From contig NC_057919.1 in assembly GCF_018873765.1 (NCBI RefSeq), positions 39,416,985-39,480,984 of the forward strand: a stretch of DNA of 64,000 bases, read 5' to 3'. This DNA comes from Telopea speciosissima. Taxonomy: Eukaryota; Streptophyta; Magnoliopsida; Proteales; Proteaceae. The translations under genes and the position numbers were made by a program. The notes under the pieces are model-generated. The model ran no database searches and was not told the DNA's origin. It saw nothing but the letters and a program-made list of their open reading frames with translations. Below are positions 41,101-45,269 of the stretch, piece by piece; position 1 is the first letter of the stretch, and the number at the start of each line of letters is the position of its first letter.

Positions 41101-42398
41101 AGGGATAAAGTTCTCTGCACTGGGGGTGCAGGGTGCGCCCAAACACATGGGGGGTGGGTGAAATGACCGGCCCGCCCCTCTCCCACCCCATGTGTTTGCT
41201 GCGCCCAGATGCGCTCCTGGGCAGAGAACGTTGACCCCAAAAGTTACTTTTATCCCCTTTAGTCCATATTATAGGTAGATAAGCCAATGAGAACCATCCG
41301 TATTTTATTAGGTGGCTCCCGTCGCACCCTATGTTTAATTACTGCTTAAGTACAATAAATATGTGGAAGAAATCAAAACAATGCTCCAGGTGAAATACAT
41401 ATTCATTATTGAAGGATGCAAACAGCAAACTAGTTTTCCCAACCTCTTTGTAACCTTTTCACAGCAATGATCTTCTTATTGACAATGTCCAAGAAATAAT
41501 GTTATTTTCCATTTCAATTCCCATCTGAGTTTTTGCCCCTTTCTATAAGAAACTGTAGTCTGGACACGTTTGATTCACCATCTATAAATCATGTAACGCA
41601 AGGTTTCCATTTGAACAGGATGACAAAATGTGGGTGTGTATGTAATGTAACTTTAGAAAATTCTTTGTTTTAACCTACTAAGGTGAAGGTAGAGAATACA
41701 ATAAATCTTGCTTAGTATCAGAAACTTAATATATGTTTTCAAATCTTGGTTAATTGAATCTGTGATGAAGAGGACCGATTTTTGGTCTAGTGCGTTTTTT
41801 CCCCCTAAATTTCTTTTCAAAATGCATGTATTTCTGTGGCTTTACCTTTAAACTTATGCATGTATTCCACTGATACATCAGCTGTCTACATTTATTTTCA
41901 AAAGTTGGGAGAAAATCTACAAAATGAAACCTGGCAAGACCTGACATTTTTTTAAAGATCACATAACCTAATTAGTGAATCTCCCATATACCGCGTGTAT
42001 TCTCTTGCTATTATAGAAATGTTTTGTTACATGAAGGTTTGCATTTCCATTTTGCAGGTCCAGAAGCATCTGGAGCTTCTGGCTTAGATGCATCATCGGA
42101 TCTTCGGCGTGCTCTCTCTCTTCTGTCAACTAGTTCATGGGGTTCAGGTGACCCTGAACCCACCTCTCTTGACATGCTCATGCATGCAGACCAAACCAAC
42201 ATGGCCCATCCAGTGATGCATATGGCTCCACAAACCTTCCCTCTTGCTTCATCAGGATACTGGCTAGCCGAACATCAGCATACTGAGTCTCGGGTGCCTA
42301 CGTTGAACTTGCATAATAGAGGCAGCCAATTCCAAGAGTTTCATCGGTTCAAATCACCAGGTGTACCTGGTTTATTTTATTCCAATCATGTGAACTGA
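4517..42398 (+). CDS. SPL: SQUAMOSA promoter-binding-like transcription factor (SPL2/10/11-like)
   Basis: Joined exons 4517-5181, 5477-5613 and 42058-42398 give 1,143 bp and 380 residues. The start [16 protein letters not shown] matches the family start MExNAKxxxQWxxENL, so the in-frame ATG at 4499 is not preferred. The SBP domain covers about residues 176-250. Finger 1 is C176, C181, C198, H201; finger 2 is C217, C220, H224, C236. A basic nuclear-import segment spans residues 232-249. SBP proteins bind GTAC cores in the nucleus and control phase change and development. The miR156 site lies in the last exon. The protein ends with the group's typical C-terminal region. Odd points: a 36 kb second intron, and no visible exon for the segment other members carry between the SBP domain and the ALSLLS motif. 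Orientation, phase and the miR156 site all support one gene. Confidence 0.9.
5477..5613 (+). CDS. SPL: SPL exon 2: second half of the SBP domain
   Basis: Begins after the acceptor AAAG at 5476 and restores Arg222. It continues with [18 protein letters not shown], completing finger 2 and the basic nuclear-import segment. It ends after SSSFY with one extra G (phase 1) before GTATTG. Family members usually have [18 protein letters not shown], so this copy carries Ala in place of Glu at residue 231. Confidence 0.92.
5800..6411. other. Intronic spacer, nothing recognised
   Basis: AT-rich intron sequence without repeats shared elsewhere in the window and without a domain-bearing frame. Confidence 0.4.
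6412..7170 (-). pseudogene. Unassigned retroelement-like protein remnant
   Basis: The minus strand is open at 7036-6512 (174 residues). Reading farther upstream in the same frame stays open to about 7165. The downstream part continues in another frame at 6774-6412, with a Pro/Ser-rich tail ([16 protein letters not shown]). This pattern suggests one decayed polyprotein with a frameshift near 6780. Dense aromatic and charged residues and a consistent codon look argue that it was once coding. I do not recognise a domain. A plant retroelement or pararetrovirus-like structural region is possible but unproven. Confidence 0.35.
7442..7459. repeat. Poly-G run
   Basis: Eighteen consecutive G, next to an AG-rich stretch. 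It could be polymorphic or a consensus error. Confidence 0.8.
7555..8990. mobile_element. Non-autonomous Mutator-like element (long inverted ends)
   Basis: The block at about 7635-7725 (TTGAAAATTCCACGTAC ... TTAATTTCAGGCGTTA) returns as its near-exact reverse complement at about 8885-8975. A second inverted block follows inside (about 7740-7790 against about 8820-8870). Inverted ends of 100 bp or more around 1.4 kb with no transposase fit a MULE-type element. Clear target duplications were not found and the outer left sequence has no match on the right, so the exact edges are uncertain. Confidence 0.6.
8470..8640 (-). CDS. Small reading frame inside the Mutator-like element, possible captured gene piece
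   Basis: Minus strand, ATG at 8640, TGA at 8470-8472, 56 residues starting [20 protein letters not shown]. Composition and lack of repeats look coding-like. No family is recognised. If real, it would be a gene fragment carried by the surrounding inverted-repeat element, as Pack-MULEs do. It may equally be chance. Confidence 0.22.
   Translation of the reverse strand: MDTSGYSFLEISKNGRVQFRDISGRVSITITAPSSSELEKQHEPPYLLCQKATRKL
9421..9538. repeat. Tandem duplication, 59 bp x 2
   Basis: TCGATAAGCTACTAATAACC and its following bases repeat with period 59 (9421-9479 and 9480-9538) with a few substitutions. It lies in otherwise unrecognised intron sequence (8991-9671). Confidence 0.85.
9672..10045 (+). 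mobile_element. LTR-like repeat A, copy 1 (truncated)
   Basis: Starts TGATGCAGATAGATCACC. It shares its order of blocks (GGGCCTTTGATCCCATGG, then GGTTAGGCCTT, then TATATAAGTTTGTAAGGGAGGC) with 19917-20371 and, reversed, with 29145-29605. The TG start, the TATA-like box and the AATGAAAAG end seen in the other copies suggest an LTR. This copy stops where the next LTR (10046) begins, so it was probably interrupted by that insertion. Confidence 0.6.
10787..11075. repeat. Degenerate 38-40 bp tandem array in the LTR
   Basis: About five imperfect units share a CACACCT.CG.CCGTCTACAA core followed by GTACGG.GGACAC. They lie at roughly 10790, 10830, 10955, 11000 and 11040. Each unit carries a small inverted motif around CCGTCTACAAAGTACGG. 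Arrays of this kind occur in long plant gypsy LTRs. Confidence 0.65.
11832..12204. repeat. Tandem duplication, 189 bp x 2
   Basis: The unit starting GCACAGCCCCAAAACTCATG at 11832 repeats at 12021 with few changes. The second copy ends near 12204. A 124-residue open frame spans both copies only because both stay open. It is not a protein gene. Confidence 0.88.
14225..15060 (+). pseudogene. Ty3/gypsy chromovirus integrase C-terminal part with chromodomain remnant
   Basis: Translation gives FHP*TDGQ (a stop replaces Gln), then [25 protein letters not shown], the [15 protein letters not shown] integrase end ([16 protein letters not shown]), and a chromodomain-like EEATWELED segment. In-frame stops at the TDGQ site, after RRCRSPLF, near 14583 and near 14905 show decay. 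It leads straight into GGGGGGAAGGATG and the LTR start at 15071, as a 3' internal end should. Gag, protease, reverse transcriptase and RNase H are absent. To its left is an LTR in the opposite orientation. Confidence 0.85.
16130..16252. mobile_element. hAT-type MITE, copy 1
   Basis: Ends are CATAGTTGTCA and TGACAACTATG (inverted), with a GC-rich middle of AAGGCG-type motifs. It occupies the same LTR site as the copy at 16643 because the LTR segment was duplicated with it. The flanks (TTTTTCCT and TTTCTAGT) are diverged versions of the target duplication. Confidence 0.8.
16643..16755. mobile_element. hAT-type MITE, copy 2, with intact 8 bp target duplication
   Basis: The 113 bp element CATAGTTGTCA ... 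TTGACAACTATG is flanked by TTTCTCCT on both sides (16635-16642 and 16756-16763). The inverted left LTR (near 12,880) has the same sequence with one TTTCTCCT and no insert, which is an empty site. An 8 bp duplication and CA...TG-ended inverted repeats fit the hAT superfamily. Confidence 0.88.
17085..17620 (-). mobile_element. Truncated Ty1/copia: LTR, primer-binding site and start of gag
   Basis: On the minus strand, TTGGTATCAAAGC at 17212-17230 matches the initiator-Met tRNA primer-binding site of copia elements. Upstream of it in that sense (17231 to about 17620) lies a probable LTR ending CTCTCTCAAC. Downstream (17210 to 17085) a Ser/Ala/Thr-rich gag start ([18 protein letters not shown]) is read before a stop. 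The rest of the element is missing at the junction with the gypsy LTR. Confidence 0.55.
17621..18189. other. Intronic spacer, nothing recognised
   Basis: No coding domain and no boundary motif are seen. Short open frames on the minus strand lack known features. Confidence 0.4.
18190..19330 (-). mobile_element. LTR-like repeat B, copy 1
   Basis: Shares block order with 39540-40775: AGAATTAGAAGGTA, then TCCTCCAAAT, then GGTTGCTGAG, then GGGCCCCACAGGATCT, and finally the palindrome around GTGAACAGTGTTTTGG. A TATA-like box and the block direction suggest an LTR in minus orientation. No internal coding region or matching partner is adjacent, so it may be a solo LTR. Confidence 0.5.
19249..19270. 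repeat. Perfect 22 bp palindrome containing a CACGTG box
   Basis: The half-site ACACTGTTCAC is followed at once by its exact reverse complement, giving a central CACGTG. Decayed forms occur at about 40711-40741 and near 37071-37100. It belongs to repeat B rather than to the SPL gene. Confidence 0.85.
19541..19703 (-). mobile_element. Au-type SINE
   Basis: Reverse complement reads CTACCTTGGCACAACTGTGAGG (box A region), GGGTTCAAATC (box B), then GGAAACAGCCTCTCTGCGAA and GGCAAGGCTCCGTACAT. This is the signature order of the tRNA-derived Au SINE found across flowering plants. It ends in a T-rich tail after CTGGGACACCC. The middle is shortened relative to the family. It is a fossil copy. Confidence 0.8.
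19917..20371 (+). mobile_element. LTR-like repeat A, copy 2
   Basis: Starts TGATACAGATACATCACC and runs through the GGGCCTTTGATCCCATGG, GAACCGGTCCAAAGC, TTAGGCCTTTCC and TATATAAGGTTGTAAGGGAG blocks to AATGAAAAGCTTTTG. It is very similar to the reversed copy at 29145-29605. Following sequence to 20580 contains two diverged copies of a unit of about 56 bp (GGGATTGGT.TTTGATCC). Confidence 0.65.
20581..20889 (-). mobile_element. Older copia LTR plus polypurine tract, minus orientation
   Basis: A 198 bp LTR candidate at 20581-20778 has perfect TGTTGG ... CCAACA ends. It is followed by CTCCCCCTCAAGTTGG (20779-20794), the reverse of a copia polypurine tract. A second copy of the same tract is at 20865-20880. 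The younger plus-strand copia inserted just to the right (GGCAC duplication), so the interior of this older element resumes at 26282. Confidence 0.65.
20895..21133 (+). repeat. 5' LTR of the copia element
   Basis: 239 bp. Contains a hairpin-like CGTGAATAGGG ... CCCTATTCACG near its start, a TATA-like TATTTATTAATATATG, and a CTT/CTC-rich 3' end. Confidence 0.92.
21827..22674 (+). pseudogene. copia gag (broken)
   Basis: ATG at 21827. The first 92 residues include [16 protein letters not shown], the usual gag opening. A TGA at 22103 replaces a Trp codon, the frame resumes ([15 protein letters not shown]), then shifts near 22300 into [15 protein letters not shown]. The zinc knuckle [14 protein letters not shown] (CX2CX4HX4C) lies at about 22612-22655, after a Gly/Ser-rich linker. 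A TAG follows at 22675. It formed the virus-like particle when intact. Confidence 0.9.
22678..23870 (+). pseudogene. copia protease and integrase (broken)
   Basis: Protease active site [13 protein letters not shown] is at about 22870. A TGA at 23074 and a frameshift near 23100 interrupt it. The integrase zinc domain follows (HQLHCRLGH ... CEFCQFGK), then the catalytic core [25 protein letters not shown] and [16 protein letters not shown], which hold the D,D,E residues. The frame breaks near 23850 after [13 protein letters not shown]. The conserved residues that remain show recent decay rather than ancient loss. Confidence 0.9.
23871..26011 (+). pseudogene. copia reverse transcriptase and RNase H (broken)
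   Basis: A new frame from about 23869 gives [21 protein letters not shown] and the reverse transcriptase start [17 protein letters not shown]. It continues with [12 protein letters not shown], then TAG at 24898. The catalytic YVDDI motif is in the next segment, which ends with TGA at 25237. RNase H residues are in [10 protein letters not shown] and [10 protein letters not shown], followed by TAG at 25807 and a frameshift before [11 protein letters not shown]. The last stop is TAA at 26009. Confidence 0.9.
26038..26281 (+). repeat. 3' LTR of the copia element
   Basis: 244 bp, about 98 percent identical to the 5' LTR by eye. Followed by the target duplication GGCAC. Confidence 0.92.
26287..29144. 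other. Older repeat sequence, no intact gene
   Basis: Continues the older minus-strand copia interrupted at 20890. It includes tracts such as CTCCCCCTCACG and CTCCCCCTTACGG. From 27,780 on, a hairpin motif TCAGGGTTTTG ... AAAACCCTGA recurs. Telomere-like TTAGGGTTAGGG lies at about 28499-28515. No domain-bearing frame is seen. Confidence 0.45.
28701..28882. repeat. Tandem duplication, 91 bp x 2
   Basis: GGCAGTATGGGGAGTGAGAT starts a 91 bp unit at 28701 that repeats at 28792 with two or three substitutions. This points to a recent event. Confidence 0.9.
29145..29605 (-). mobile_element. LTR-like repeat A, copy 3 (reversed)
   Basis: The reverse complement of this stretch starts TGATGCAAATTCATCACC and follows copy 2 block by block to AATGAAAAGCTTTTG. 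Some frames in copies 2 and 3 give similar peptides only because the DNA is homologous. Confidence 0.7.
29606..31075. other. Intronic spacer, nothing coding
   Basis: One more hairpin TCAGGGTTTTG/AAAACCCTGA at 29,673-29,702, and scattered AACCCTAACCCTAA stretches near 30,430 and 30,545. No recognised coding region. Confidence 0.4.
31076..31755 (+). mobile_element. 5'-truncated RTE-type LINE
   Basis: Encodes the C-terminal end of an RTE reverse transcriptase protein: [12 protein letters not shown], then [34 protein letters not shown], and the terminal RIHVPDP. A stop interrupts it at about 31157. The typical 3' end follows (GGATCCATGTAGCCGACCCC ... GGGATAAGGTTGAGTTG) with a GTT microsatellite tail at about 31733-31752, the hallmark of plant RTE. 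The endonuclease and most of the reverse transcriptase are missing, as expected from 5' truncation. Confidence 0.88.
31903..32668. mobile_element. hAT-like element with GAAATTTCG repeats and 8 bp target duplication
   Basis: Starts CATAGTTCAAAATCTCGCG and ends GAGTTCTCGAACAATG, flanked by GTCTCTCC on both sides (31895-31902 and 32669-32676). A related host copy near 33056 has the same flank (AAGGAAGGTCTCTCCAAC) without the insert. Both ends carry dense CTCGAGA/GAAATTTCG motifs, which resemble transposase-binding subterminal repeats. No transposase remains. Confidence 0.75.
32677..33730. other. Intronic spacer with diverged duplicated flank
   Basis: Has a G run at 32689-32706. The block AAGGAAGGTCTCTCCAAC.T.ATG..TT, repeated from 31890/32669, lies at about 33050. 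A weak LINE-like peptide ([13 protein letters not shown]) is read near 33,165. No gene. Confidence 0.4.
33731..34829. mobile_element. Fold-back element with inverted internal repeat units
   Basis: The ends GTAAAATGCACCTAGG and CCTTAGGTGTAATTTA are inverted relatives. Inside, a unit of about 145 bp (AAAGATT..AATTGAAAGGATA, AACCAT.ATGTT, CTTTGATTTG, GGTAAACACGAT, GATCTAAGATCAGA) occurs at least twice in direct orientation (33,880-34,170). It recurs about three times inverted (34,200-34,680). The whole can fold into a long imperfect hairpin. A hAT MITE is nested near the right end. Confidence 0.6.
34692..34793. mobile_element. hAT-type MITE, copy 3
   Basis: Starts CATAGTTGTCATGGCGTCTA and ends CATCAATTATG (a decayed inverted end). 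The flanks AACTGTAG (34684-34691) and AACTGTAA (34794-34801) match in seven of eight bases. It sits inside the right arm of the fold-back element. Confidence 0.8.
35284..35418. mobile_element. Short MITE with GGCTGTGTTTGG ends
   Basis: GGCTGTGTTTGGCATGCATTC at the left is answered by GAATGCATACCAAACATAGCC at the right. TTG flanks both sides. Inner blocks (GGGTCTAAG, CTTTCTAGACCC) are also inverted. Length is 135 bp. The 3 bp flank fits a Harbinger-like target, but TTG is not the usual TWA. The host sequence (AAATTACACCTAAAG ... GGTTGATGACAAAATGA) resembles an end of the fold-back family at 33731. Confidence 0.65.
35490..36354. other. Intronic spacer, nothing recognised
   Basis: No repeat boundary and no conserved coding domain. 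This is one of the larger stretches of unique-looking intron sequence. Confidence 0.4.
36363..36466. mobile_element. hAT-type MITE, copy 4, perfect 8 bp target duplication
   Basis: CATAGTTGTCAAGGCGTCCA to CCGTGACAACTATG, 104 bp. It is flanked by ATTGCATC on the left (36355-36362) and ATTGCATC on the right (36467-36474). Orientation of the GC-rich middle is reversed relative to copies 1-3. Confidence 0.9.
36616..36929 (-). mobile_element. Complete TRIM (terminal-repeat retrotransposon in miniature)
   Basis: Two direct repeats of about 130 bp (36616-36746 and 36801-36929) with TGTTGGAAC ... edges enclose only 54 bp. The segment GCTCTGATACCA at 36789-36800 abuts the right repeat. On the minus strand it reads TGGTATCAGAGC, the exact initiator-Met primer-binding site. 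A purine-rich stretch (minus strand CCCCTGGGAGCGGGCAGG) abuts the other repeat. CATTA flanks both ends (36611-36615 and 36930-36934). It has no coding capacity and depended on proteins of other retroelements. Confidence 0.9.
37393..38647. mobile_element. hAT-like element related to the one at 31903, with a decayed coding piece
   Basis: The ends CATAGGACGAGAACTCG and CGAGTTCC...TTAGTTCTATG are inverted. The flanks GTGTATAT and GTGTCCAT match in six of eight bases. Both subterminal zones are full of CTCGAGATATCTCG-type motifs, paralleling the GAAATTTCG motifs of the element at 31903. Between about 37,935 and 38,275 a Gln/Asn/Tyr-rich peptide can be read across stops and shifts, ending [19 protein letters not shown]. 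It looks like the end of a transposon-encoded protein, family not identified. A small retroposon is nested at 37525-37703. Confidence 0.6.
37525..37703 (-). mobile_element. Short LINE-derived insertion with target duplication
   Basis: A poly-T run followed by GGGTGAATAAAAAATTCATTACCAG is, on the minus strand, a LINE 3' end with its poly-A tail. Direct repeats GATCTCGACCCATCT (37510-37524) and GATCTTGACCCATCT (37704-37718) flank it, 14 of 15 identical. This marks target-primed insertion of a 5'-truncated copy. A long G run lies inside (about 37639-37654). Confidence 0.78.
38660..39035 (-). mobile_element. RTE-type LINE remnant, antisense
   Basis: TTAAGCCTTATCCCAACTAA ... GCTATATGGATCC is the reverse of the conserved RTE 3' end seen in sense at about 31690-31735. 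Following sequence to ATCCTCATCTCAGCAGAATGA matches the antisense RTE coding end. No open frame survives. Confidence 0.65.
39540..40775 (-). mobile_element. LTR-like repeat B, copy 2
   Basis: Diverged copy of 18190-19330. The most similar part (about 40,570-40,770) runs CCTAAATCCCC.CGCATAGACGAAATT, GGGCCCCACAGGATCT and the GTGAACAGTGTTTTGG end. Both copies share orientation. Confidence 0.5.
41091..41260. mobile_element. Hairpin MITE
   Basis: The left arm GGGTAAAAGTTAGG, GTTCTCTGCAC, AAACACATGGGG is answered in reverse order on the right by CCCCATGTGTTTGC, GGCAGAGAACG and TTACTTTTATCCCC. The total is about 170 bp. Clear target duplications are not seen. It lies about 800 bp before the last SPL exon. 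Confidence 0.65.
42058..42398 (+). CDS. SPL: SPL last exon with ALSLLS motif and C-terminus
   Basis: Encodes residues 268-380. It opens with [20 protein letters not shown], the region that carries the miR156 site in this family. It continues with [12 protein letters not shown], a Gln/His-rich stretch and the end GLFYSNHVN, then TGA at 42396. The phase-1 start fits exon 2 exactly. Confidence 0.88.
42109..42128 (+). promoter_or_regulatory. miR156/157 target site in SPL coding sequence
   Basis: GTGCTCTCTCTCTTCTGTCA is the canonical plant SPL site recognised by miR156. It sits in the reading frame that encodes ArgAlaLeuSerLeuLeuSer. Its presence means this SPL belongs to the age-regulated, miR156-controlled group. 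Cleavage itself is inferred from the family, not seen here. Confidence 0.93.
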
Positions 42399-43742
42399 TT
42401 ACTGGATCCCAGACAGAAAACTACCTGCCTAAGCATTAAAAGGTTAGTGAATTCTGATCCTCTCCCCATTTCCCCCCCCTTGACCATTACCTTTCTAAAA
42501 TTTTGTCATGTAGTCCTGTCATCTTAATTCAAAATATTTGACCCATAGAAGATGCGAGTGCATACTTATGTATACAGCTGTCAAATTGGTTCCCAGTCAC
42601 TCGGTTGACCTGGCCCTGATTAGTAGGTTCCAGGTTCACACCTGGTTACGCATTCAGTAAATGTGTTTGGTCCTGGTCCTGGTCCTGGTCCTGGTCCAAG
42701 CTAACTTTTTCAGTAGCCTACCCTCGAATATGCACTGGCATAAAATTCATAAATGCCTAAGCCAGTACCATGCAGTAGTACTTATAGGATAAAATGAATT
42801 CCACTTGGTCCGTGTTCAGGATCTGCATTAGACAGACTTGGTATGCTATTTCAAAGGGTTTGGTTCTTTTGGATTGATTTTAGAAGCATCCATCATCAAC
42901 AAACCGCATTTTGGGCATGGTTTGCTCAACATTCTCACCAAGGAAAATCCACCTCCATCTGAATGTTCTGATAAATTCAACTCATATGCAGGGATACTGA
43001 ACATTTTATTACAAGAATCAGACAAGTTATAATACCAAGTGTTGGGGCTGGAGAACAGGTGTAGTTTCTGAATTCTGAAGAGGCCGGGCAACTGTTCATC
43101 AGGATATTTTCCCTTTGGACGGCTATTTTTCTATGAATTGATCTCTTTCAAAAATGTAGTAACTCCATCTAAAGCTCTTTAAAATTGTCATCGCTGTTAT
43201 CGCTCCCTGAAGAATTCTTGTGCTAAATGGGAAATTGGGTCATAATATTCAGACTACTGTGGTCTAGCAAATTGTGAGCTTAAATCCTGCAAATAAGGTT
43301 GTTTCGTTTTTATATTTTTTGCAGTTTAGTTCTCGTCGGTCTTCTATATTACTATCTCTCTGCAAATACCGACATCTAATCTTATGCGTTGTGTTGTGTG
43401 TCTAGTCCAACGGAACCAATGACAGTATGTAGCCTGATAGATTTCTTGGTACTTATATTCATCTCCCACGAATTTTTGGCTTTCTGATTTCTTGTTTTGT
43501 TTCATCATTGGTCATGAAATAATAATTGTGAGAAATTTCTGAACATTCAAAAGATGACATTTCAAAAAATAAAATTATATATATGATTCCTCTCTGCGTC
43601 CCCTCCCAACCAGCAGTAGAAAAATCTGATTCATTAGAGGGATAGCCACCTCCCTCTGCTCGGCTGCAGTCACCCACTGGAACTCAGAAGCAAACTATAG
43701 AAACCTTTGGTATGCATTGAATTACCTTTACTCCAAATAACA
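42399..43742 (+). other. SPL 3' UTR and downstream spacer
   Basis: The 3' UTR begins after the TGA at 42396-42398. Its end is not marked by an obvious AATAAA. A short hexamer microsatellite of about five GGTCCT units lies at 42668-42698. No other coding region is recognised. Open frames on both strands near 42840-43090 have no known domain. Confidence 0.5.
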
Positions 43743-43910
43743 GCCTACTGCTGAGCTGCCCGGCAGGACTGTGCTACGTAGACATGGCGAGGCGTGCAAT
43801 GACCGCCTTACCCCAACTCGGGCAAGGTGCTTGGATAGGGGTAAGGCGGTCAGTGCATGCCTCACCGTGTCTGCAAAACACAGTCTTTCCGGGCAGCTCG
43901 GCAGTAGAGG
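43743..43910. mobile_element. Hairpin MITE downstream of SPL
   Basis: CTACTGCTGAGCTGCCCGGC and GACCGCCTTACCCC on the left pair with GGGGTAAGGCGGTCAGTGCA and CCGGGCAGCTCGGCAGTAG on the right. The stem is about 75 bp with few mismatches. Open frames on both strands here are by-products of the palindrome. Confidence 0.68.
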
Positions 43911-44656
43911 ATCCAAATTGCAAATTCTATAGCCTCGTTCTAGATGAAAACTGTTTGCCTCTAATTTAAAAAACTTTTGGATAAAATCTATCATTTCAAC
44001 TTTTGAAAATGATATAATGGTAAGTCTCTTTTAAATGATTTGAAAACTTTTTTTATTTTTTTTATCCTTGATTGAAAGAACTGTTGGGAATAAAACAAGA
44101 GGAAATCAAAACAAAATACATATATGTGTGTGTGTGTGCAGGAGAAAGAACGCTACCAGGGAGCATGCGGTTCGCTGCCTTGGTGCCCAGACATAGAGAC
44201 CCACCCTTCCTCCTCCCCTCTTTTTCTCTTCCCCCCTCAGCTGATTGAGTCATTAGGGCAAGAGAAGGTGGAGAGGATGACGATGTTGTCCCAAATGTTG
44301 CGGATGCCATCATTAGGGGTGTCAATAATGCCCGGCTGGCCCGAACCCGCCTTGAGCCCGGCTTGAACCCGACCCTGATCTGTCAGCCTGAAGGACGAGT
44401 TAGGGTTGAGTTTTAGTCTGACCCTGGCAGGGTCGAGTCGGGTTCAGGATAAGACCTCGGGCTTAGCCCTGCCCGGCCCGGCCCTGTATTAGTTATAAGT
44501 ATATATATTTTTTGGTGAATAAGTTATAGGTATACATTAATGTATATATTATCAAAGAAAAGACAAAAAACCCCTTAGAGATGGCTAAACCCTAAGAATG
44601 CATTTCTGATTTTCACTGTTCCTCCAAATCTCTTAAGGGAGAGAAGCCGCCGCGGT

Positions 44657-44725
44657 GAGAAGCTCATCTTCTTCGAGAGTCCATGGCCCTCTTTTCAGGC
44701 CAACCTTACTACAACACGGCGTCTT
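44657..44725 (-). pseudogene. R2R3-MYB N-terminal fragment inside the hAT element
   Basis: A minus-strand frame encodes KTPCCSKVGLKRGPWTLEE followed by DELL. This is the conserved start of the MYB R2 repeat (family: GRTPCCxKxGLKRGPWTxEED). The match ends after 23 residues in AAASLP and a stop. The initiating MG is not present in frame; a Ser run precedes it. It lies on the same strand as the eS7 piece but in another frame, so the two do not form one fused protein. Confidence 0.85.
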
Positions 44726-44876
44726 ACTCGACGATGAAGACCCAGATGCCATCGTCGCCATCGCCACCACCGCATCCGCTGCTGTTGCCGATGCTGATCC
44801 GGTGCTGGGCTCTCTCATTTCTTTTTTCTTTTTCTCTGTTTCTTCTTTGGAAAGGTTTTTTTGTGCTATGTATAGG

Positions 44877-45269
44877 CTTGGTAGTGGGGTACTCAAAGAC
44901 AACATCTTTCCCCGCAAGCTTCTTGTAAACTCCTGAGAATGTCTCGCTCTTGTACTCGGTGGCATTTCGCTCCTTTGAGTCCAAGAAAATCTTGTTGATT
45001 TTGGACCCATCAATGCAGTATCTGACACGCTTTCCAATAATCTCTGAAGGATAAACAATATCCTCCTTCCCACTGAACATCTTCTCCAACTCCCTTACAA
45101 GCTTAGGATGAATTTTGCGAAAAGCTTTCCTCAGTCTGTAAGGAACATGAACTACAACAGCCTTACGATTCCCAGCAACATCCATCTGAACTGCTGAATT
45201 TATGTAAAGATCCTTCAAGTCACTTTTTAGATCCTGGTTGGAAGTCTCCAAATCGAAGAGCACTTGGGC
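44877..45269 (-). pseudogene. RPS7: 40S ribosomal protein S7 (eS7) fragment inside the hAT element
   Basis: Residues 61-191 of an open frame that starts at 45449 match eS7: [50 protein letters not shown], then [37 protein letters not shown]. The first about 30 residues of eS7 are replaced by unrelated sequence. A block of about 40 residues after FSGK (the Arg/Pro-rich middle) is missing. No introns interrupt the match, so the source may have been a processed copy. The frame then runs into unrelated sequence. It is a fragment without ribosomal function. Confidence 0.88.

Larger units (their letters stand above)
5614..42057 (+). other. SPL intron 2, 36,444 bp, transposon-filled
   Basis: The donor GT is at 5614 and the acceptor TTTTGCAG ends at 42057. 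Both sides are phase 1, so joining gives Gly268 and keeps the frame. The intron holds nearly all the mobile elements described between these points. No stretch encoding the expected intermediate segment (in relatives it starts with Asp-Gly-Arg/Lys-x-Gln) was found by eye. A small or diverged exon inside cannot be excluded. Confidence 0.8.

Noticed and set aside
43784..43994. Small proteins on both strands in the 43.8 kb palindrome
   Set aside because: Mirror frames created by a hairpin element.
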